Positions 5,691-9,051 of a stretch of DNA of 9,051 nt are shown here, in pieces. Location: contig JACCVA010000007.1 of NCBI GenBank assembly GCA_013698435.1, forward strand, positions 1 through 9,051, given 5' to 3'. A program made the position numbers and the translations under genes. This stretch comes from Nocardioidaceae bacterium (GTDB taxonomy: Bacteria > Actinomycetota > Actinomycetes > Propionibacteriales > Nocardioidaceae). A model generated the notes under the pieces. The model was not told the DNA's origin. It was given only the letters and a program-made list of their open reading frames with translations, and made no database searches. Numbering within the stretch: position 1 is the stretch's first letter; each line of letters starts with the position of its first letter.

Positions 5691-6740
5691 GTGAGACTTG
5701 GTGTGAGCATGGGCTACGTCCTCGCCGGTGGAGTGTCCGAAACGGTGTCGCTGGCACGGGAGGCCGAGCGTCTCGGGTACGCCGTCGCCTGGGTCGCGGA
5801 GGCCTACGGCTCCGACGCCGTGTCGGTGCTGAGCTACCTTGCGGCCACCACGGAGCGCATCGACGTCGGCGCTGCCGTGATGCAGATACCGGCTCGCACC
5901 CCCGCCATGACCGCGATGACAGCGGCGACGCTCGACCTGCTCAGCCAAGGACGGTTCCGCCTCGGCCTCGGGGTGTCGGGTCCCCAGGTGTCAGAGGGGT
6001 GGCACGGCGTGCGGTTCGCGAAGCCGCTGACGCGCACCCGCGAATACATCGAGATCGTCCGGACTGCCCTGGCCCGGCAAAGCGTGCGGCACGAGGGGGA
6101 GTTCTTCACCCTGCCGCTGCCGGACGGCGCGGGAAAGGCCCTCAGGCTCAGCTTGCATCCGTACCGCGACGACCTGCCGATCTACGTGGCGGCGGTCGGC
6201 CCCAAGAACCTCGAGCTCGCGGGGGAGATAGCCGACGGCTGGCTGGCGATCTTCTTCTCGCCGGAGCACTCCGACGGGCTGCGGGCCAGCATTGCCGCTG
6301 GTCGAGAGCGGGCAACCACGCCGCCTGCGCACTTCGACGTTTCTGCCACCGTGCCGGTGTCGTTCGGTGACGACCTCGCCTCCTGCGCCGAGCCGATCCG
6401 CGGGTACGCCGCCTTGTACATCGGCGGGATGGGCTCGCGGGAGCAGAACTTCTACAACCGGCTGGCCTGCCGGATGGGCTACGAGCAAGAAGCCGGCTTG
6501 GTGCAGGACCTCTTCCTCGACGGGCAGCACCGCGAGGCGATGGTGGCCGTCCCCCTTGACTTCATCGACCAGACGTCCCTGCTCGGACCGCCGCAGCGAG
6601 TGGCCGAGCGGTTGCACGCCTTCGCGGAGGCCGGTGTCACCACTTTGACGGTCACATCCTTCGCCCCCGACCTTCAGGGAAGAATCGACGACCTCAGGCA
6701 GGTCGCTGAGGCCCTGGACGCCAGCGGTCTAGGAGACTGA
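5691..6740 (+). CDS. LLM class F420-dependent oxidoreductase, Rv3520c-type
   Basis: This 349-aa protein belongs to the luciferase-like monooxygenase superfamily, actinobacterial branch that uses reduced coenzyme F420. It resembles the Rv3520c-type subfamily: an N-terminal strand MRLGVSMGY, VAWVAEAYGSDAVSVLSYLA, the long conserved block from ARTPAMTAMT to FRLGLGVSGPQV (68-100), SEGWHGV, LTRTREYIEIVR, LPDGAGKALRL, and AVGPKNLELAGEIADGW followed by FFSPEH (from about residue 167). The reaction would be hydride transfer to or from an unknown substrate in the cytoplasm. GTG 5691 is chosen because homologues start at this MRLG-like sequence and a -10 box lies 6 nt before it; longer in-frame starts add an Arg-rich non-conserved leader. 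The stop codon is 5 bp before uppP, and uppP's ribosome binding site lies inside the last codons of this gene, so the two are very probably cotranscribed and translationally linked. Confidence 0.92.
   Translation: MRLGVSMGYVLAGGVSETVSLAREAERLGYAVAWVAEAYGSDAVSVLSYLAATTERIDVGAAVMQIPARTPAMTAMTAATLDLLSQGRFRLGLGVSGPQVSEGWHGVRFAKPLTRTREYIEIVRTALARQSVRHEGEFFTLPLPDGAGKALRLSLHPYRDDLPIYVAAVGPKNLELAGEIADGWLAIFFSPEHSDGLRASIAAGRERATTPPAHFDVSATVPVSFGDDLASCAEPIRGYAALYIGGMGSREQNFYNRLACRMGYEQEAGLVQDLFLDGQHREAMVAVPLDFIDQTSLLGPPQRVAERLHAFAEAGVTTLTVTSFAPDLQGRIDDLRQVAEALDASGLGD
6731..6735 (+). promoter_or_regulatory. Ribosome binding site of uppP
   Basis: AGGAG lies within the last codons of the upstream gene, 10 nt before the ATG at 6746. 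It is the clearest Shine-Dalgarno sequence in the window, fitting the position of uppP as an internal operon gene that cannot rely on leaderless initiation. Confidence 0.7.
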
Positions 6741-6745
6741 CCAGC

Positions 6746-7573
6746 ATGGACTTTTTCGACGCGCTCGTCCTCGGCATCGTCGAAGGGCTGACCGAGTTCC
6801 TGCCCGTCTCCAGCACCGGGCACCTCACGATCACCGAAAAGCTGCTCGGCCTCCAGATCGACGACCAAGCGGTCACCGCGTTCACGGTCGTCATCCAGAT
6901 GGGCGCGATCCTCGCCGTCGTCGTCTACTTCCGCCACGACATCTGGAACATCACCCGGGCCTGGGTCAGCGGCATCGTCAGACCCGAGGTCCGCGGCACG
7001 TTCGACTACCGGATGGGCTGGTACGTCATCGCAGGCTCGGTCCCCATCGTGGTGGCGGGCCTGCTGGGGGAGAGCCTGATCACCGGCGCGCTGCGGAACC
7101 TGTGGTGGGTGGCCGGCGCGCTGATCGTCTGGAGCGGGGTGATGGTGCTCGCTGAGCGTGTCGGCAGCCAGCAGCGCATGGAGCAAGACCTGACCCTGCG
7201 TGACTCCATCCTGATCGGAGTGGTGCAGGTCGTGTCGCTGGTGCCGGGGGTGTCGAGGTCCGGTGCGACGATCTCGGCAGGACTGTTCGCCGGGCTGGAC
7301 CGGGTCACTGCGACCCGGATGTCGTTCTTCTTGTCGATCCCGGCGTTGATGGGTGCCGGCATCAAGGAGCTGCCGGACGCGCTCGGGGGCGACATCAGCC
7401 TCGGCACGACCGTCGTGGCTACGGTCGTGAGCTTCGTGGTGGCGTACGCCTCGGTCGCCTGGCTGCTCAAGTTCGTCGCCGGTCACTCGATCACCTGGTT
7501 CGTCGGCTACCGGGTTGCCGTCGGGACGGTCCTGCTGGTGCTGCTCGGTACCGGCGTCATCACCGCCACCTGA
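6746..7573 (+). CDS. uppP: Undecaprenyl-diphosphate phosphatase UppP (BacA family)
   Basis: This 275-aa integral membrane protein dephosphorylates undecaprenyl diphosphate to undecaprenyl phosphate, recycling the lipid carrier used for peptidoglycan and other wall polymers; the family also confers bacitracin resistance when abundant. Both signature regions are intact: EGLTEFLPVSSTGH (13-26), with catalytic E13, E17 and H26, and VPGVSRSGATIS (166-177), with phosphate-binding R171. Hydrophobic segments at about 44-62, 92-110, 120-136, 154-166, 185-203, 218-240 and 252-272, plus the re-entrant motif loops, match the usual topology and length. ATG 6746 is the family start and has a good ribosome binding site. 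It follows the F420-dependent oxidoreductase by 5 bp, an unexpected functional pairing, and converges on corA with 30 bp between stop codons. Confidence 0.97.
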   Translation: MDFFDALVLGIVEGLTEFLPVSSTGHLTITEKLLGLQIDDQAVTAFTVVIQMGAILAVVVYFRHDIWNITRAWVSGIVRPEVRGTFDYRMGWYVIAGSVPIVVAGLLGESLITGALRNLWWVAGALIVWSGVMVLAERVGSQQRMEQDLTLRDSILIGVVQVVSLVPGVSRSGATISAGLFAGLDRVTATRMSFFLSIPALMGAGIKELPDALGGDISLGTTVVATVVSFVVAYASVAWLLKFVAGHSITWFVGYRVAVGTVLLVLLGTGVITAT

Positions 7574-7603
7574 GCCCCGGCGTGCCGCTAGTGTCGCGCG
7601 GCC

Positions 7604-8587
7604 CTATAACCAGCCGGACCGCTTGAACAACCCGAAGAGGCAGACGCACACGGCTGCCGTCACGCTCAGCACCAGCGGGTAGCCGAAGGTCCAGTGCAGC
7701 TCCGGCATGTGGTCGAAGTTCATGCCGTAGATGCCGGCCACCATCGTGGGCACGGCAGCTATGGCGACCCAGGACGAGATCTTGCGCATGTCGTTGTTCT
7801 GCTGCACCGAGATGCGCGCCATGTGCGCGTTGTGGGCGCTCGACAGCAGGTTGTCGAGCGACTCGACCTGGTCATGGACCCGGATGGCGTGGTCGGCGAC
7901 ATCGCGGAAGAACGCCCGCGCCGCCTCCGGCATACCGCTCACCTCGCCGCGGGCGAAGCGTGACATCGGCTCGCGCAGCGGCGCCACCGCGCGCCTGAAC
8001 TCCGCGACCTCGCGCTTGAGCGTGTAGATGCGTTGCGAGTCGTTGCCACGGTGGTCGGAGAAGACCGAGAGCTCGATCTGGTCCACGTCGACCTGGAGCT
8101 CCTGGGCGACCGCCTCGTAGCCGTCGACGACCCAGTCGCAGACTGAGTACAGCACCGAGAACGGCCCGTGGCCCAACACGTCGGCGTGCTCCTCGAGCTC
8201 TTGGCGCGTCGTCGTCAGCCCCGCACCGGCTCCGTGCCGCACCGTGACGACATAGCTGGGGCCGATGAAGACCGCGATCTCACCGGTCTCGACGGCGTCT
8301 TGTTCGTCGACGTACCACAGCGTCTTGAGGACCAGGAAGAGCGAGTCGTGGTCGTAGCGCTCGAGCTTCGGCCGCTGATGGGCGCGGACGGCGTCCTCGG
8401 CGGCGAGCTGGTGGAGGTCGAACAGCTTCGCGACGTCGTCCATCTCGTCCTGGCTGGGCTCGTGGAGGCCGAGCCAGACGAAGTCATCGGTCTGGCAGGC
8501 GGTCTCGAGGGCGGCGGCCAGGTCGTCGCTGTCACCGTCAACGGCCACCCGGGTGCCGTCGCGGTAGACGGCGCAGTCAACGATCAC
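7604..8587 (-). CDS. corA: CorA family magnesium/divalent cation channel
   Basis: This 327-aa protein has the CorA layout: a soluble N-terminal alpha/beta domain (about 1-150), a long helical stalk, and two C-terminal transmembrane helices (about 270-288 and 304-322). The selectivity signature YGMN is at 287-290, at the end of TM1, followed by the short periplasmic loop FDHMPEL. The C-terminus is the family's basic end (KRSGWL). CorA pentamers take up Mg2+, and Co2+ or Ni2+ in some members, down the membrane potential. The acidic N-terminal region is consistent with Mg2+ sensing, but individual sensor residues cannot be assigned with confidence. The start is GTG 8587 with a -10-like box 6 nt upstream and no good ribosome binding site at normal spacing. 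It is divergent from the histidine phosphatase gene across 103 bp. A zinc-exporting ZntB-like role is a less likely alternative. Confidence 0.95.
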   Translation of the reverse strand: MIVDCAVYRDGTRVAVDGDSDDLAAALETACQTDDFVWLGLHEPSQDEMDDVAKLFDLHQLAAEDAVRAHQRPKLERYDHDSLFLVLKTLWYVDEQDAVETGEIAVFIGPSYVVTVRHGAGAGLTTTRQELEEHADVLGHGPFSVLYSVCDWVVDGYEAVAQELQVDVDQIELSVFSDHRGNDSQRIYTLKREVAEFRRAVAPLREPMSRFARGEVSGMPEAARAFFRDVADHAIRVHDQVESLDNLLSSAHNAHMARISVQQNNDMRKISSWVAIAAVPTMVAGIYGMNFDHMPELHWTFGYPLVLSVTAAVCVCLFGLFKRSGWL

Positions 8588-8593
8588 GTCCCT

Positions 8594-8599
8594 ATTGTG
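8594..8599 (-). promoter_or_regulatory. -10 box of leaderless corA transcript
   Basis: On the minus strand CACAAT, matching TATAAT at four positions, ends exactly 6 nt before the GTG at 8587 (spacer AGGGAC). A poor -35 match, TTCGCG, is found 17 nt upstream. AGGGA just before the GTG is too close to work as a normal Shine-Dalgarno site. No Mg2+ riboswitch could fit if the mRNA is leaderless. Confidence 0.45.
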
Positions 8600-8678
8600 G
8601 CGCGGAAAGGCTGCGGCGCGAATGATGGGCGGGACGGTCGGCGACGGATTCGTCGGCGTACCACCCCTGATGCCGCAC

Positions 8679-8684
8679 TAGGCT
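8679..8684 (+). promoter_or_regulatory. -10 box of leaderless histidine phosphatase transcript
   Basis: TAGGCT, a common actinobacterial -10 variant, ends exactly 6 nt before the GTG at 8691 (spacer GACGGC). No Shine-Dalgarno sequence precedes the GTG. Confidence 0.6.
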
Positions 8685-8690
8685 GACGGC

Positions 8691-9050
8691 GTGGCGACAG
8701 TGGTGCTGGTCAGACATGGGCGTTCGCACGCCAACAACGGCGGGATCCTCGCCGGCCGGGCTGCCGGCGTGCTTCTCGACGAGGTGGGCGAAGCACAGGC
8801 CGCCGACGCCGGGCAGCGGCTCGCGGTCCTCCCGCTGGCCGCTGTCGTTTCCAGCCCGCTGGAACGCTGCCGCCAGACCGCCGAGGCGGTCGCGGGCGCG
8901 CAGAAGAACCAGCCGCAAGTGGTAGACGAGGAGCGGCTCACCGAGTGCGGGTACGGCGACTGGACCGGGCGCGAGCTGAAGCACCTCGCCAAGGAGCCGT
9001 TGTGGAAGGTCGTCCAGGGGCACCCGAGCGCCGCGGCGTTCCCCGGCGGT
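8691..9050 (+). CDS. Histidine phosphatase family protein, MSMEG_4193-type phosphomutase (3'-truncated)
   Basis: The first 120 residues of a phosphoglycerate mutase-like (histidine phosphatase) protein are present; the gene continues past the window. It starts ATVVLVRHGRS, where R8 and H9 form the RHG motif and H9 takes the phosphate. SSPLERCRQTAEA supplies the second catalytic Arg (R59), and LTECGYGDWTGRELK supplies the likely acid E85. The run from ELKHLAKEPLWKVVQ to HPSAAAFPGG is characteristic of the actinobacterial MSMEG_4193 subfamily. The second catalytic His is expected beyond the window. Substrate unknown; 'phosphomutase' is a family label, and a phosphatase is as likely. The GTG start is supported by the homology start and a -10 box 6 nt upstream. 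In other actinobacteria this gene often precedes a DUF3090 gene and an SCO1664-family gene, which cannot be checked here. Confidence 0.92.
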   Translation, partial: MATVVLVRHGRSHANNGGILAGRAAGVLLDEVGEAQAADAGQRLAVLPLAAVVSSPLERCRQTAEAVAGAQKNQPQVVDEERLTECGYGDWTGRELKHLAKEPLWKVVQGHPSAAAFPGG

Positions 9051-9051
9051 G

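Noticed and set aside
4703..6370. Long plus-strand open frame of 555 codons across the aldo/keto reductase and oxidoreductase genes
   Set aside because: It is antisense to one real gene and out of frame with another, and its translation is low-complexity Arg/Gly/Ala/Pro without family motifs.
7574..7603. Bidirectional terminator between uppP and corA
   Set aside because: Only a 5-bp GCCGC/GCGGC pair with a 9-nt loop and no T-run could be found. Termination must occur near here, but the element is not identifiable.

Overview
The window is GC-rich chromosomal DNA with the codon bias, GTG starts and gene families of an actinobacterium. A coenzyme F420-dependent LLM-class oxidoreductase, a DUF5703-type small protein, an MSMEG_4193-type phosphomutase, a GH15 trehalase-like enzyme, a tRNA without an encoded CCA end and several apparently leaderless transcripts all point the same way. 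Nocardioidaceae (Nocardioides-like) is my best guess from the overall flavour of the proteins; no 16S or other taxonomic marker is present. I see no integrase, transposase, phage gene, plasmid gene, CRISPR array or defence cassette. This looks like ordinary core chromosome.

Left part (1-2530): the 3' part of a winged-helix protein of the HTH_42/AlkZ-YcaQ-like family (+) enters from outside the window. A tRNA-Leu(GAG) follows on the minus strand. A short promoter region with two perfect stem-loops leads into a complete M20-family metallopeptidase (+). The 185 bp between the convergent M20 and DUF5703 genes hold a small cluster of palindromes and degenerate 20-22 bp repeats, flanked by a 10-bp direct repeat. 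It is the most repeat-like, non-coding-structured DNA in the window.

Middle part (2531-5602): a 68-aa DUF5703-like gene (-) is divergent from a GH15 trehalase/glucoamylase-like gene (+). The GH15 gene ends 6 bp from the end of a convergent aldo/keto reductase gene (-). Right part (5603-9051): the aldo/keto reductase is divergent from an Rv3520c-type F420-dependent oxidoreductase (+), which forms a tight two-gene unit with uppP (undecaprenyl-diphosphate phosphatase). A CorA-type magnesium channel gene (-) converges on uppP and is divergent from an MSMEG_4193-type histidine phosphatase (+) that is cut by the window end.

Functionally this is a mosaic of independent housekeeping units: cell-wall lipid carrier recycling (uppP), Mg2+ uptake (corA), trehalose or alpha-glucan hydrolysis (GH15), redox metabolism (AKR, LLM) and peptide/amide hydrolysis (M20). 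The clearest shared property is promoter layout. Six genes have a -10-like hexamer ending 6 or 7 nt before the start codon, as expected for leaderless mRNAs. uppP, the internal operon gene, instead has a Shine-Dalgarno sequence. I did not find a convincing new multi-gene system; the items worth a second look are intergenic structures and gene pairings.
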